In this document: one piece after another, positions 15,961 through 24,265 of the stretch
Position numbering within the stretch: position 1 is the first letter of the stretch
Layout of the letters: each line of letters begins with the position of its first letter
Source: Verrucomicrobiia bacterium
GTDB taxonomy: Bacteria > Verrucomicrobiota > Verrucomicrobiia > Limisphaerales > UBA11358
Reading direction: 5' to 3'
Assembly (NCBI GenBank): GCA_025451535.1
Contig: JANWKE010000002.1
Span: 1 to 46,460, forward strand
DNA length: 46,460 nt
Program-made: the position numbers and the translations under genes
The notes under the pieces: generated by a model
Seen by the model: only the letters and a program-made list of their open reading frames with translations
Told to the model about the DNA's origin: nothing
Databases searched by the model: none

Positions 15961-17328
15961 TTACTCAAAACTTTCGACGCGAATCATCACGGGCTTGCTT
16001 TTGACCACCGGTAATTTGCCAATTTTGGAAAGCGCCTTCATTACCGCGCCGTTGGTCGCATAATGCAGCATGAAAATCAGCGGCACACTTTCGCCTTCGT
16101 GGCCTTCGGGTTGAATCACGGACGAGATACCGATTTTCGACTGGCCGAAAATGGCCGCGATTTTTGCCAGCACACCCGGGCGGTCCGCGACGTTTAAGCG
16201 CACGAAATATTGGGAAACGACATCCTCAATCGGCATAACGGCCCCGGCGCATTCGTGTGGCACAAAGGGCGGCAAGCGGTATTTGGTGCCTAATTTCAAA
16301 TCCAGCGCCGCGTCCGCCAGGTCGCTCAGAACCGCGCTGGCGGTGGCATCCTTGCCTGCGCCGCGCCCATAAAACAGGGTGTCACCGACAATGTCACCGC
16401 GGACAAAAACGGCGTTGAAAACATGGTTCACACCCGCCAAAACGTGCGAATTTGGAATCAGCGTCGGGTACACCGACACCTGCACCCGGCATTTGCGATT
16501 TGCGATCTTCGATTTGCGCGCTGGCCGGCCTTTTGACTCGTCAATTGCCAATCGTAAATCGTCATTTCGTTTGATAATTCCCAGGAGCTTGATCGTGTAA
16601 CCCAGCTCCCTGGCGAATTTAATGTCCAATGCGGAAACAGGACGAATGCCTTCCACGTGAATTTTTTTGGGACTCACCCAGAAGCCATGCGCGAGCGAAG
16701 CGAGAATGCCGATCTTGTGCTGGGCGTCCCAGCCGTCAATGTCAAGGTCCGGCGGTGTTTCGGCGTAACCTTGCTTTTGCGCGTCCGCCAGCACGGCGGC
16801 GAAATCCGCACCTTCCAGTTTCATCCGGGTCAGGATGTAATTGCAGGTGCCGTTGACGATTCCGTACAGCGCCTTGATGCGGTTGCCGACAAAACCTTCG
16901 CGCAGCGATTTGATAATGGGAATGCCGCCGCAGACGCTGGCCTCGTAATAAAGATTGGCACCGAACTTTTCAGCCGTGGCAAAAAGCTCCTCGCCATGCG
17001 CCGAAAGCAACGCCTTGTTCGCGGTAATGACCGGCTTGCCGAGCTTGAGCGCGGACAAAATGATTTCCCGGGCGAGGGTGGTGCCCCCGACGAGTTCGGC
17101 AACGAGGTGGACGTCCGGATCATTGACCACGCTTCGCCAATCGGTGGTCATCACCGCGCGGGGAATTTCGTAAGGACGGGGCTCGTCGAACGCCTTGACG
17201 GCGATTTTGCGGATGGCGACGTTGACCCCGATGCGCGAAGCCATGAGCCCGCCGTTGAGCTGAAGCGCGTGAAACACGCCGCTGCCCACGGTGCCGCCGC
17301 CAATCATTCCCAGGTTCACCTGCCGCAT
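15961..17328 (-). CDS. hom: Homoserine dehydrogenase, with repeat-derived insertion
   Basis: A 455-residue enzyme reducing aspartate semialdehyde to homoserine. The N-terminal NAD(P) motif is GMIGGGTVGSGV, the catalytic domain has NGTCNYILTRM and DLDIDGWDAQHK, and a C-terminal ACT domain starts near FVRLNVADRPGVLAKIAAIF (about residue 380). About 25 residues (about 257-281, reading through KSKIANRK) interrupt the usually compact stretch before VSVYPTLIP. This segment is encoded by four heptanucleotide repeats at 16491-16518 plus an inverted copy near 16550-16560. The insertion keeps the frame, and all catalytic motifs remain, so the enzyme is probably active. The start at 17328 is chosen because the Rossmann motif follows directly. 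Confidence 0.95.
   Translation of the reverse strand: MRQVNLGMIGGGTVGSGVFHALQLNGGLMASRIGVNVAIRKIAVKAFDEPRPYEIPRAVMTTDWRSVVNDPDVHLVAELVGGTTLAREIILSALKLGKPVITANKALLSAHGEELFATAEKFGANLYYEASVCGGIPIIKSLREGFVGNRIKALYGIVNGTCNYILTRMKLEGADFAAVLADAQKQGYAETPPDLDIDGWDAQHKIGILASLAHGFWVSPKKIHVEGIRPVSALDIKFARELGYTIKLLGIIKRNDDLRLAIDESKGRPARKSKIANRKCRVQVSVYPTLIPNSHVLAGVNHVFNAVFVRGDIVGDTLFYGRGAGKDATASAVLSDLADAALDLKLGTKYRLPPFVPHECAGAVMPIEDVVSQYFVRLNVADRPGVLAKIAAIFGQSKIGISSVIQPEGHEGESVPLIFMLHYATNGAVMKALSKIGKLPVVKSKPVMIRVESFE
16491..16518. repeat. Heptanucleotide array (4 x ATTTGCG) inside hom
   Basis: ATTTGCG, ATTTGCG, ATCTTCG and ATTTGCG are joined without gaps. An inverted relative (ATCGTAAATCG) lies at about 16551-16561 within the same coding insertion. 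The same four-unit, 28-bp layout occurs at 20117-20144 and 31549-31576. Confidence 0.8.
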
Positions 17329-17424
17329 AGGAGCGCATAGCTTGCCGTGAAATGAATCGGGGAACAATCCATTTTTGAAGACGGCGATCCGAAACAGCAC
17401 CTTTCAGCTTCCTGCAAAAGCGAT

Positions 17425-17501
17425 GGTAGCGCGGGCATCCTGCCTGCGGGTTTACGAAGCCAGAGGCTTCTCTCACCCGCACGCTGGAAGCGCGCGCTAC
17501 C
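17425..17501. repeat. GGTAGC-bounded palindromic element (77 bp)
   Basis: GGTAGCGCG at 17425-17433 and CGCGCTACC at 17493-17501 are perfect 9-bp terminal inverted repeats. Between them GCGGGT...ACCCGC and GAAGCC-AGA-GGCTTC nest, so the whole unit can fold into one long interrupted hairpin. It occupies the gap between hom and the SulP gene. The ends resemble those of the larger element at 27511-27669, suggesting one REPIN/MITE-like family. Confidence 0.75.
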
Positions 17502-17563
17502 CGCCAAAGAAGTGAGGTGCGTCCGATCCGCAATGCCCGGTTCGAAGCCGGGACACTGTGACC

Positions 17564-19411
17564 TCAAATTTCGTAATCCAGGACGTCTTTGAGAGTTCCA
17601 GAATCGTTGTCCAGCGGGCGGCCGTAAAACAGCCGGACATCCGCTTTCTGCGGCAGCAGTTCCCGGGCACGTACCAGCGCCCGCCGGGTGGCAATCGTCG
17701 GATTGATTTCGGCCGGAAAGATGTTTTCCTCGCCAATTTGCCTCAGCAGACCGCTGTTGCGCAGAACCCGGGTCACATCAGGGCTGCTCCCGCTGATCAG
17801 CAAGTAGCGGCCCGTCTTGCGCAGGTAATCGTGAAGCGATTCCAGCGCCATGACGGTCGTAGCATCCAGGTGCCGGGCATTCTTCATGCGAAGAATGAAA
17901 ACGCGGATATTTTCGTCCTCGGCCTGACGGCGGATTTGGTCCTGGAACAGGTCCGCGGCGCCGAAAAACAACTCGCCTTCGACGTGAATGATGGAAATTT
18001 GCGGATTGGGGCGTAGTTTCCGGTCGCGCAATTCGGCCAGTTGCCCGCTTTCGTTGAAGGTATATTCTGCAAGCGTGGGCGTGCTGGTTTTTTGCAGGAA
18101 CAACGCCAGCGCCACGCCGATGCCGACGTAAATGGCGGTGTCGAGCTTCAGGAAGAGAGCGGCTGCCAGCGTTGCGAAAAATACGACGGCGTCCGAGCGG
18201 GTGGAATGAGTCGAGACTCGGATTTGCGGCCGGTTAATCAACTTGTAGCCGACCCGCATGAGATGGGCGGCCAGGGCGGGCACCGGGATATAGTTAAAGA
18301 GCGGAGTCAGGAAGAACAGGATGAGCAGCACAGTAACGCTGCTCAACATGGACGAAAGCTGTGTCACCGCGCCGCTCTGGTAATTGACCGCCGAACGGGT
18401 AAAGGAGGAAGAGCCGGGCGTCAGCCCGAACAAACCCGCCGCGAGATTGCCCACGCCCATGCCCATGAGTTCCTGGTTGGGGTCGAGATGCTGGCCGCTC
18501 CGGGCGGCCAGCGTTTTAGTGATGGCGGTGGCTTCGAGCATTCCGATGATGGCGATGGCGAGAGCACTGCCGGCCAACTGACGGACGATGGGTAATTGAT
18601 CCTGCCAGGTGGGAAGGTGTTTGAGGGTGGGTAATGCCGCACTCAGCGCGCCCTCATCCTTGACCAGGTGGAACGGTAATTCGTAGTGGAAATGGGCAAA
18701 AACGAGAGCGGCGATTGCCAGAAAGGCCAGCCCCAACAACGGCTCAGGCCAGGTCGGCCGCAAGCGTTTGATGCCTTCAAAAATCAACAGCGTCAGCATG
18801 GCAACGCCGACCGACCACCAGGAAAAATTACCCACGCCGATGGCCACGCCCACTCGCTCGAGCGTGGTCAGGAAGTCTTCGCCTGCCGGACTGGAAAAGC
18901 CCATCCCATTGTGCAGCTGGCTGAAAATCAGCAGCACGCCGATAGCTGTTGTGTAACCCACCACCACCGAACGCGAGATGAATTTCGTGACCTCGCCGAA
19001 ATTGAACAGCCCGGCCACGAACTGAACGACACCGATCATAAACGCCAGATAGGCGGCCAATTGCAACGGGTGCAGGCCGAGATTGGTATTCGCCGCCAGC
19101 GTGGCCGCCGTGATGAGGCAAACCGAAGTGGTCGGCCCGAAAACGTGATGGTGAGAGGAGAAAAACAGCGCGCTGAAAAATCCGCCGACCACCACCGACA
19201 GAATCACCGGCATCGGCGGCAGGCCAAGAATCAACGCAAAACCGATCGCCTGGGGGATGGAAACCAGCGTCAAGGTTGCGCCGGCAATCGCGTCATGACG
19301 GAATTTGTCCCACGAATAGCGCCGCAGTTCCGGGATGAACGGAAAACGGACCCTGGGCAGAGACAACTGCCAGCCGCCCACGCCGATTCCCGCCTTGGAG
19401 AAAAGATTCAT
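17564..19411 (-). CDS. SulP-family anion transporter with STAS domain
   Basis: A 615-residue SLC26/SulP permease. The N-terminal part has the family entry motif (ELRRYSWDKFRHDAIAGATL, SIPQAIGFALILGLPP) and about 10-14 hydrophobic segments. A C-terminal STAS domain begins near ISIIHVEGELFFGAADLFQDQI and contains the ARHLDATTVMALESL helix. These carriers move sulfate, bicarbonate or other anions across the inner membrane; the substrate here cannot be told. The family's GSSSFTRSAVNYQSGA region is intact. The ATG at 19411 is preferred to an in-frame TTG at 19438. No carbonic anhydrase or sulfur-assimilation gene lies adjacent. Confidence 0.9.
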   Translation of the reverse strand: MNLFSKAGIGVGGWQLSLPRVRFPFIPELRRYSWDKFRHDAIAGATLTLVSIPQAIGFALILGLPPMPVILSVVVGGFFSALFFSSHHHVFGPTTSVCLITAATLAANTNLGLHPLQLAAYLAFMIGVVQFVAGLFNFGEVTKFISRSVVVGYTTAIGVLLIFSQLHNGMGFSSPAGEDFLTTLERVGVAIGVGNFSWWSVGVAMLTLLIFEGIKRLRPTWPEPLLGLAFLAIAALVFAHFHYELPFHLVKDEGALSAALPTLKHLPTWQDQLPIVRQLAGSALAIAIIGMLEATAITKTLAARSGQHLDPNQELMGMGVGNLAAGLFGLTPGSSSFTRSAVNYQSGAVTQLSSMLSSVTVLLILFFLTPLFNYIPVPALAAHLMRVGYKLINRPQIRVSTHSTRSDAVVFFATLAAALFLKLDTAIYVGIGVALALFLQKTSTPTLAEYTFNESGQLAELRDRKLRPNPQISIIHVEGELFFGAADLFQDQIRRQAEDENIRVFILRMKNARHLDATTVMALESLHDYLRKTGRYLLISGSSPDVTRVLRNSGLLRQIGEENIFPAEINPTIATRRALVRARELLPQKADVRLFYGRPLDNDSGTLKDVLDYEI

Positions 19412-19570
19412 CGCGGATGGCCCGGGGGAAATGGGCAAAATCCATCCGTTCTCTGCGCGGCGAAGCAGATTGGGAACCTTTGCTCAAACACGTTATTAGC
19501 TTAAATCGTGTCTCTGCGAAAGCAACGGGAACTTGTCCTTCGGGCGCCCTACCCCTTCGCGTGGTTCCCA

Positions 19571-20116
19571 CTACCAACTCACTGGCACCGTCATCTTTTT
19601 GCCGAAGCGGTTGTGGTAATGCAACTGCCGGTGCCTCTGGCCGTATTCGTGGACGAGTTTCGTCAATTTCACGTCGTAGCAGCAGTACTCGGCAATTTCC
19701 GCGAGCTTGCCGTCTTTGAACCAGCGGATGGCCTGCATACCCTCCGCCGTTTTTTCCACGCCAAAGGTCGCCGTCGCAATCGAATCGAGCGAGAGCCGGT
19801 GCTGCAATTTGTTCTGCAACTCCACCATCATGTCCAGAGTCGGCAACTGGCGCAGGTCAAACGGCGTATAACCGTGCAGCACCTCGTAATCAAAGCGCAA
19901 AATGTTGAACCCCACCACCAGATCCGCACGCTGCAAGTCCACAATGAGGTCGTTTACCTGTTTTTCGCCGTAAATCCGGTAGCCACCGCGCCCGGTGCTG
20001 AAGGTCACGCCAACGCTCATGCCCATTTTGGAAATGTGGCTCCAGCCGCCCACCTCCTCGGCGGATTTCTGGGTTTCCAGATCGAAATAGACGATGTTCT
20101 TCGGCACAGCCTTCAA
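19571..20116 (-). CDS. DEDDy 3'-5' exonuclease, RNase H-like (YprB-type)
   Basis: A 181-residue nuclease-fold protein. The DEDDy metal-binding residues are visible: Asp12 and Glu14 in YFDLET, Asp76 in GFNILRFDYEVL, and Asp148 in YCCYDVKLT with a tyrosine four residues before it. The stretch GYTPFDLRQLPTLDMMVEL and the AEYCCYDV ending resemble the YprB-like/RNase_H_2 exonuclease domain often linked to DEAD/DEAH helicases. It stands alone here, with no helicase domain. It may act on DNA or RNA 3' ends; the substrate is not known. The heptanucleotide repeat array lies directly upstream of its start codon. Confidence 0.78.
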   Translation of the reverse strand: MKAVPKNIVYFDLETQKSAEEVGGWSHISKMGMSVGVTFSTGRGGYRIYGEKQVNDLIVDLQRADLVVGFNILRFDYEVLHGYTPFDLRQLPTLDMMVELQNKLQHRLSLDSIATATFGVEKTAEGMQAIRWFKDGKLAEIAEYCCYDVKLTKLVHEYGQRHRQLHYHNRFGKKMTVPVSW

Positions 20117-20144
20117 ATTTACGATTTACGATTTACGATTTACG
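20117..20144. repeat. Heptanucleotide array (4 x ATTTACG), intergenic
   Basis: Four perfect ATTTACG units in tandem, abutting the start codon of the exonuclease gene (minus strand), so they occupy its ribosome-binding region. A second periodic sequence, TTTGGACTTTGAACTTTGGAC, follows at about 20209-20229. Both fall between the exonuclease and the thioredoxin-like gene. Confidence 0.85.
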
Positions 20145-20250
20145 AGCTTTTTCACAACTCGCCCAGGTCTCGTAAAAATCGCGGATCAAAACTCATAAAC
20201 CCGGAAAAATTTGGACTTTGAACTTTGGACCTCGGACTTATATTCCCTGC

Positions 20251-20826
20251 ATGGCATTGACACCTTCGACCATGCTGCCGCTCGGCACGACAGCGCCTGA
20301 TTTCAAGCTGCCGGATACCAATGGAAAGATCGTCGTCCGGGCGGACTTTAAGGACAAGTCCGCGCTGCTGGTTCTGTTCATCTGCAATCATTGTCCCTAT
20401 GTGAAGCACATCCGCACCGGCCTGGCGCAACTCGCGCGCGATTACTCGCCCCGCGGCGTTGCCATTGTCGGCATCAATTCCAACGACGTGGCGAATTATC
20501 CCGAGGACAGTCCCGCGAAGATGAAAGAGGAAGTGAAATCTGCGGATTACACTTTCCCCTACCTTTACGACGAATCGCAGGCCGTTGCCCAAGCCTACCG
20601 CGCCGCCTGCACACCGGACATCTACCTCTTCGACCAGAACCGCAAGCTCGTTTATCGCGGCCAGTTTGACGACAGCCGTCCGGGCAACGGCGTCCCCGTG
20701 ACGGGAAAGGATTTGCGCGCCGCGCTGGATGCCATACTGGCCGGCAAGCCCGTTTCGCCAAACCAAAAAACCAGCATGGGCTGTAGCATCAAGTGGAAGC
20801 CTGGCAACGAACCAGACTATTTTTGA
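20251..20826 (+). CDS. Thioredoxin-like AhpC/TSA-family protein
   Basis: A 191-residue protein with a peroxiredoxin/thioredoxin-like fold. It begins LGTTAPDFKLPDTNGK, the usual AhpC/TSA entry, and carries a CxxC active site, CNHCPYVK (Cys45 and Cys48). It continues with AIVGINSND and CTPDIYLFD, where a cis-Pro is expected. This matches a widespread family of cytoplasmic 'thioredoxin family' proteins of about 190 residues with unknown partners. The ATG at 20251 is preferred; an upstream in-frame TTG lies within a repetitive stretch. No signal peptide is seen. Confidence 0.87.
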   Translation: MALTPSTMLPLGTTAPDFKLPDTNGKIVVRADFKDKSALLVLFICNHCPYVKHIRTGLAQLARDYSPRGVAIVGINSNDVANYPEDSPAKMKEEVKSADYTFPYLYDESQAVAQAYRAACTPDIYLFDQNRKLVYRGQFDDSRPGNGVPVTGKDLRAALDAILAGKPVSPNQKTSMGCSIKWKPGNEPDYF

Positions 20827-20979
20827 GGCTGTCCAGCCAGCTCTGAACGCATCGTTGTGCTGATTCCAGCCGGCACATGACAACAGGTTTTGTTCAGTTT
20901 GTCTTGCCCGGCACGGCTGGCTGTGTGACTAATCCCGGGCAGCCTTGTCCAATTGGTTGGAACATCATATTGACAACCC

Positions 20980-22083
20980 ATGATTGTCGAGGAAAACCAA
21001 ACCGAAACGGGAACAGCCCGCCGCCGGCATTCAGCCCCGCAGATTCTGGAAGAAATGGTTCGTCAAGCCGAACGTGCCGGAGCGAGCGACATCCACCTGC
21101 AGATGCGTGGCAAATCTGCCGAGATCGGTTTCCGGCTCGACGGGCTTATTGTTTCCGGCAACGAACTTGCGGCTGATGTTGCCGACCGCGTTTTCGGCCG
21201 GATCAAATTTCTGGCACGCTTGAAAACATATCAGGAATCGTTGCCACAGGACGGTCGGATTGCGCACGACGAGCTCGGAATCCAAAACGACATCCGCGTT
21301 GCCACCTACCCCACGGTCACCGGCGAAAAAATTGTCCTCCGGCTTTTCAACTCGTCTTCGGCGAAATCGCTCCGCGAACTGTCCCTGCCCGCAGCCGCCG
21401 GGACCGAACTCGAACATTTTCTCCGGCAATCCACCGGCCTGCTGTTGCTCACCGGTCCGGCCGGCAGCGGCAAAACGACGACGATTTATGCCTGCCTTCG
21501 ACATCTTGCCGGCCTCGGCGGACGCCACATCATAACGGTCGAAGACCCGGTGGAACAGATTGTTCCCGGCACGATGCAAACCGAAGTCAACGAAGCAATC
21601 GGCCTTGATTTTGCCCGCGCAGCGCGGCATTTGTTGCGACAGGATCCGCAGGCACTCATCATTGGTGAAATCCGCGATGAAGCCACCGCGCAACTCGCCG
21701 TCCGTGCCGGCCTCACCGGGCATCTGGTGATTTCCACGCTGCACGCCGGCTCGTGCCGTGGCGTGTTCGAGCGGCTGCTGGCGATGTGTGCCGATCATTC
21801 CGCCGTGGCGAGCGCCGTGGAATTGGTCTTGAACCAGCGCCTCATCCGCAAACTCTGCCCGGCGTGCAACGGCGGGGGGTGCGAAACCTGTTTACAAACC
21901 GGCTATCAGGGCCGGGTGCCGCTGGTCGAGTGGCTGCGCGTAAACGAAAAAATGCGCGAACAAATCCGCCGGCGCGAACTGTCTTCGCTCATCCCGGCAC
22001 AAACTCTGGAAGCTTCGGCGCGCGTGTTGGTGGAACAGGGTGTAACAAACGAAGCGGAGTTCAAACGAATTTTCGGCTTATGA
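20980..22083 (+). CDS. GspE/PilB-like assembly ATPase lacking the N1 domain
   Basis: A 367-residue secretion ATPase. The N2-like domain opens with GASDIHLQ, followed by Walker A GPAGSGKTT (159-167), the Asp box around ITVEDPVEQ, Walker B ALIIGEIRD (225-233) and the His box STLHAG. A zinc tetracysteine, CPAC (293-296) and CETC (301-304), marks it as GspE/PilB rather than PilT. Typical GspE proteins have about 500-570 residues; here the N-terminal domain that binds GspL is absent. It would drive assembly of the pseudopilins encoded downstream. Its stop overlaps the next start (ATGA), so translation is coupled. Confidence 0.9.
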   Translation: MIVEENQTETGTARRRHSAPQILEEMVRQAERAGASDIHLQMRGKSAEIGFRLDGLIVSGNELAADVADRVFGRIKFLARLKTYQESLPQDGRIAHDELGIQNDIRVATYPTVTGEKIVLRLFNSSSAKSLRELSLPAAAGTELEHFLRQSTGLLLLTGPAGSGKTTTIYACLRHLAGLGGRHIITVEDPVEQIVPGTMQTEVNEAIGLDFARAARHLLRQDPQALIIGEIRDEATAQLAVRAGLTGHLVISTLHAGSCRGVFERLLAMCADHSAVASAVELVLNQRLIRKLCPACNGGGCETCLQTGYQGRVPLVEWLRVNEKMREQIRRRELSSLIPAQTLEASARVLVEQGVTNEAEFKRIFGL

Positions 22084-23090
22084 AAAACGACGAATTTGCC
22101 TTTTTTAATCAACAGCTCGCCGCGATGTTGCGCGATGGCATTCCGCTCGAAGGCGCCTTGCGGCGGCTCTGCGAGGAAATGCGCCGCGGGACCTTGCGTG
22201 ACGAATTGCAGGCGCTCGAGGCCGGCCTGGCCAAAGGCACACCCATTGCCGAGGCGCTGAAAGCGCGCCGGCTCCCCGAACTTTATAAACGGATGATACT
22301 CGTCGGTGTCAAAAGCGGCGATCTGCCCGGCGCGTTGACGATGCTGGCAGATTATTTCCAGCGGCAGAACGACGTCTGGACGCGGCTCAAAAGCATGATG
22401 ACCTACCCGCTCATCGTGATGTTCGCCGCATTTTTGATTTCGACGCTCATCGCCCTGCTCTGGACCTGTGTCATCGGGCCATCTTTCAGGGACGTGTTTT
22501 CCGGCATGAACATTAGGCTCCCCGCAGCCACCTTGTTTGCGTTTGCAACGCTGCGAATTATTTGGGTTTTCCCGGCCGTGCTTGGTGTTCTGTTCTTGCT
22601 CGCCGGGTTCGTGGTCTTTCAGCCGGCGCTGCGCGGAAAATTTCTCTGGCGGCTGCCCGCCTTCAAGGAAGCCACCGTCTCACGCGTTGCCTCCGCGTTG
22701 ACCTTGCTGCTCAAAAACGGTGTTCCCCTTCCGGAGGCCGTCGGCCTGGTGGAACAACTCGAAAACAGTACTGCCGCGGCCGCAGATTTGCGGCAATGGC
22801 GAAATCGGCTCGCCGCGGGCGTCGCAACATTTTCCGAGGTCGCCGGCACCAATCGCATGATCCCGCCGCTGTTTGTTTGGGTTGTGGCCAGTGCCGGCGA
22901 AAACCTGGCCGCCGGGTTTAATCGCGCGGCGGAAATTTACCAGGCGCGCGCCATCTATCGCACCGAAGTCGCCCTGTTCTCGGTGTTGCCGGTAGCGTCG
23001 CTGTTTTTGGGCGCCATCGTCATCTCGCAGGCGTTTCTGGTCATCAGCATGTTTTTGCCGCAGATCGCCATGCTGTCCGACTTGAGCTGA
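22080..23090 (+). CDS. GspF-like inner-membrane platform protein (first copy)
   Basis: A 336-residue protein with two T2SSF domains. The first contains FFNQQLAAMLRDGIPLEGAL and MILVGVKSGDLPGALTMLADY; the second RVASALTLLLKNGVPLPEAV and VVASAGENLAAGFNRAAEIY. Hydrophobic helices lie near residues 103-125, 140-180 and 305-330. GspF/PilC proteins form the inner-membrane platform that couples ATPase motion to pseudopilus growth. It starts in a 4-nt overlap with gspE. It is followed 9 nt later by a second, divergent GspF gene. Confidence 0.9.
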   Translation: MKNDEFAFFNQQLAAMLRDGIPLEGALRRLCEEMRRGTLRDELQALEAGLAKGTPIAEALKARRLPELYKRMILVGVKSGDLPGALTMLADYFQRQNDVWTRLKSMMTYPLIVMFAAFLISTLIALLWTCVIGPSFRDVFSGMNIRLPAATLFAFATLRIIWVFPAVLGVLFLLAGFVVFQPALRGKFLWRLPAFKEATVSRVASALTLLLKNGVPLPEAVGLVEQLENSTAAAADLRQWRNRLAAGVATFSEVAGTNRMIPPLFVWVVASAGENLAAGFNRAAEIYQARAIYRTEVALFSVLPVASLFLGAIVISQAFLVISMFLPQIAMLSDLS

Positions 23091-23099
23091 TTTGATTTT

Positions 23100-24260
23100 A
23101 TGGCCGATTTCTCCCAGGTTGTGTTCGACTTTTTCTGGTTTACGATTTTGATTCTATTGCCGGGCGGCGCGTTTGCCGTGCTGTTGCATTTCCTGCTCTC
23201 GCTGCCCATGCACCGGCGTGATCGCGCGCTTTTCTTCCTCGACCTGTTGGAAACCGTCTTGCAGCGCGGCCAGCCGGTGGAACCGGCCATCATTTCCGCG
23301 GCGGAGAATCACGACCGGGGCATCGGCGTCCGCTTTTTCATGGTCGCCGCGCATGTCGAAGGTGGCGCGCGGCTGGACGGGGCGTTGGAAGAAGTACCGA
23401 CGTTTCTGCCGCCGCAGGTCAACGCCATCCTCCACGCCGGTGGAAAACTCGGTGACCTGAACAGGGTTTTGCCCGCCTGTCGCGAAGTGTTGCGTGTCGC
23501 GCCAGATACCGTCCGCACCACCATGTACTACATGGTGGCCATCCTGATGCTGTTCGCGCCGATTGCCATCGGCCTGATTGGTCTCCTGTCAACCTTTGTC
23601 ATTCCAAGATTCAAGGCAGTGGCTGAGGGGACGGGTGCCAGGTTGTGGCCGCTTACGACGTTCGTGTTCGGGCTCAACAATTCACACATTCTGGTCGGTT
23701 TTGAGGTCCTGGTCTTCCTCGCCCTGGCCACGGTGGTATTGATTTACCTTGGCGGACCCGGCTTTGTCCGGCGGTTTCAATTCCGCCGCGTTCCCGTCGT
23801 GGATTGGATCACCTGGCACGTGCCGTGGAAGCGGAAGAAATTGCTGCGAACCTTCTCGGCCATGCTCGCCGTATTGCTGGACGGCGGCGTGCCGGAAGCC
23901 GAGGCGGTCCGGCTGGCCGGCGACTGCACCGTCAACGAAATCGGCCAACGCCGCGCCCAACGTGTGATCACCGCGCTGGAGCAGGGAACGAAGCTCAATG
24001 AGGCCGTCCGCGCCTTCGACGACAACGGCGAGTTTCACTGGCGGCTGACGAACGCGATCCATGGGGCCGGGACGCGCGGCGGATTTCTGCGCGCGCTGCG
24101 CGGCTGGCACGAGGCGCTTGAGGCCAAGGCCTTTCAGCAGGAAGAAACCGCCACGCACGCGTTGACCAGCGGCCTGGTAATTCTGAACGGTCTGGTGGTG
24201 GCTTTGATTGCAACCGCGATGTTCGGCCTGTTGATAGCCATCTTGAGAAACGAAATGTAA
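23100..24260 (+). CDS. Second GspF-like platform protein
   Basis: A 386-residue protein with the same double T2SSF plan but clearly different sequence from its neighbour. It has an extra N-terminal membrane segment (FFWFTILILLPGGAFAVLLHF, about residues 11-31). T2SSF-type stretches are FFLDLLETVLQRGQPVEPAI, ILHAGGKLGDLNRVLPACREV, TFSAMLAVLLDGGVPEAEAV and IHGAGTRGGFLRALRGWHEAL. Two GspF proteins side by side suggest a heteromeric platform, whereas standard type II systems have one. Its end is 5 nt before the first pseudopilin gene. Confidence 0.85.
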   Translation: MADFSQVVFDFFWFTILILLPGGAFAVLLHFLLSLPMHRRDRALFFLDLLETVLQRGQPVEPAIISAAENHDRGIGVRFFMVAAHVEGGARLDGALEEVPTFLPPQVNAILHAGGKLGDLNRVLPACREVLRVAPDTVRTTMYYMVAILMLFAPIAIGLIGLLSTFVIPRFKAVAEGTGARLWPLTTFVFGLNNSHILVGFEVLVFLALATVVLIYLGGPGFVRRFQFRRVPVVDWITWHVPWKRKKLLRTFSAMLAVLLDGGVPEAEAVRLAGDCTVNEIGQRRAQRVITALEQGTKLNEAVRAFDDNGEFHWRLTNAIHGAGTRGGFLRALRGWHEALEAKAFQQEETATHALTSGLVILNGLVVALIATAMFGLLIAILRNEM

Positions 24261-24265
24261 ATATC

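Noticed and set aside
17536-17552. CCCGG-TTCGAAG-CCGGG resembles a tRNA T-arm
   Set aside because: No acceptor, D- or anticodon arm fits around it, and a palindromic repeat lies just upstream. It is better seen as a plain hairpin after the SulP stop codon.
20907-20942. TGCCCGG...CCGGGCA inverted repeat before gspE considered as a terminator for the thioredoxin-like gene
   Set aside because: The loop is long (22 nt) and no T-run follows, so termination cannot be supported.
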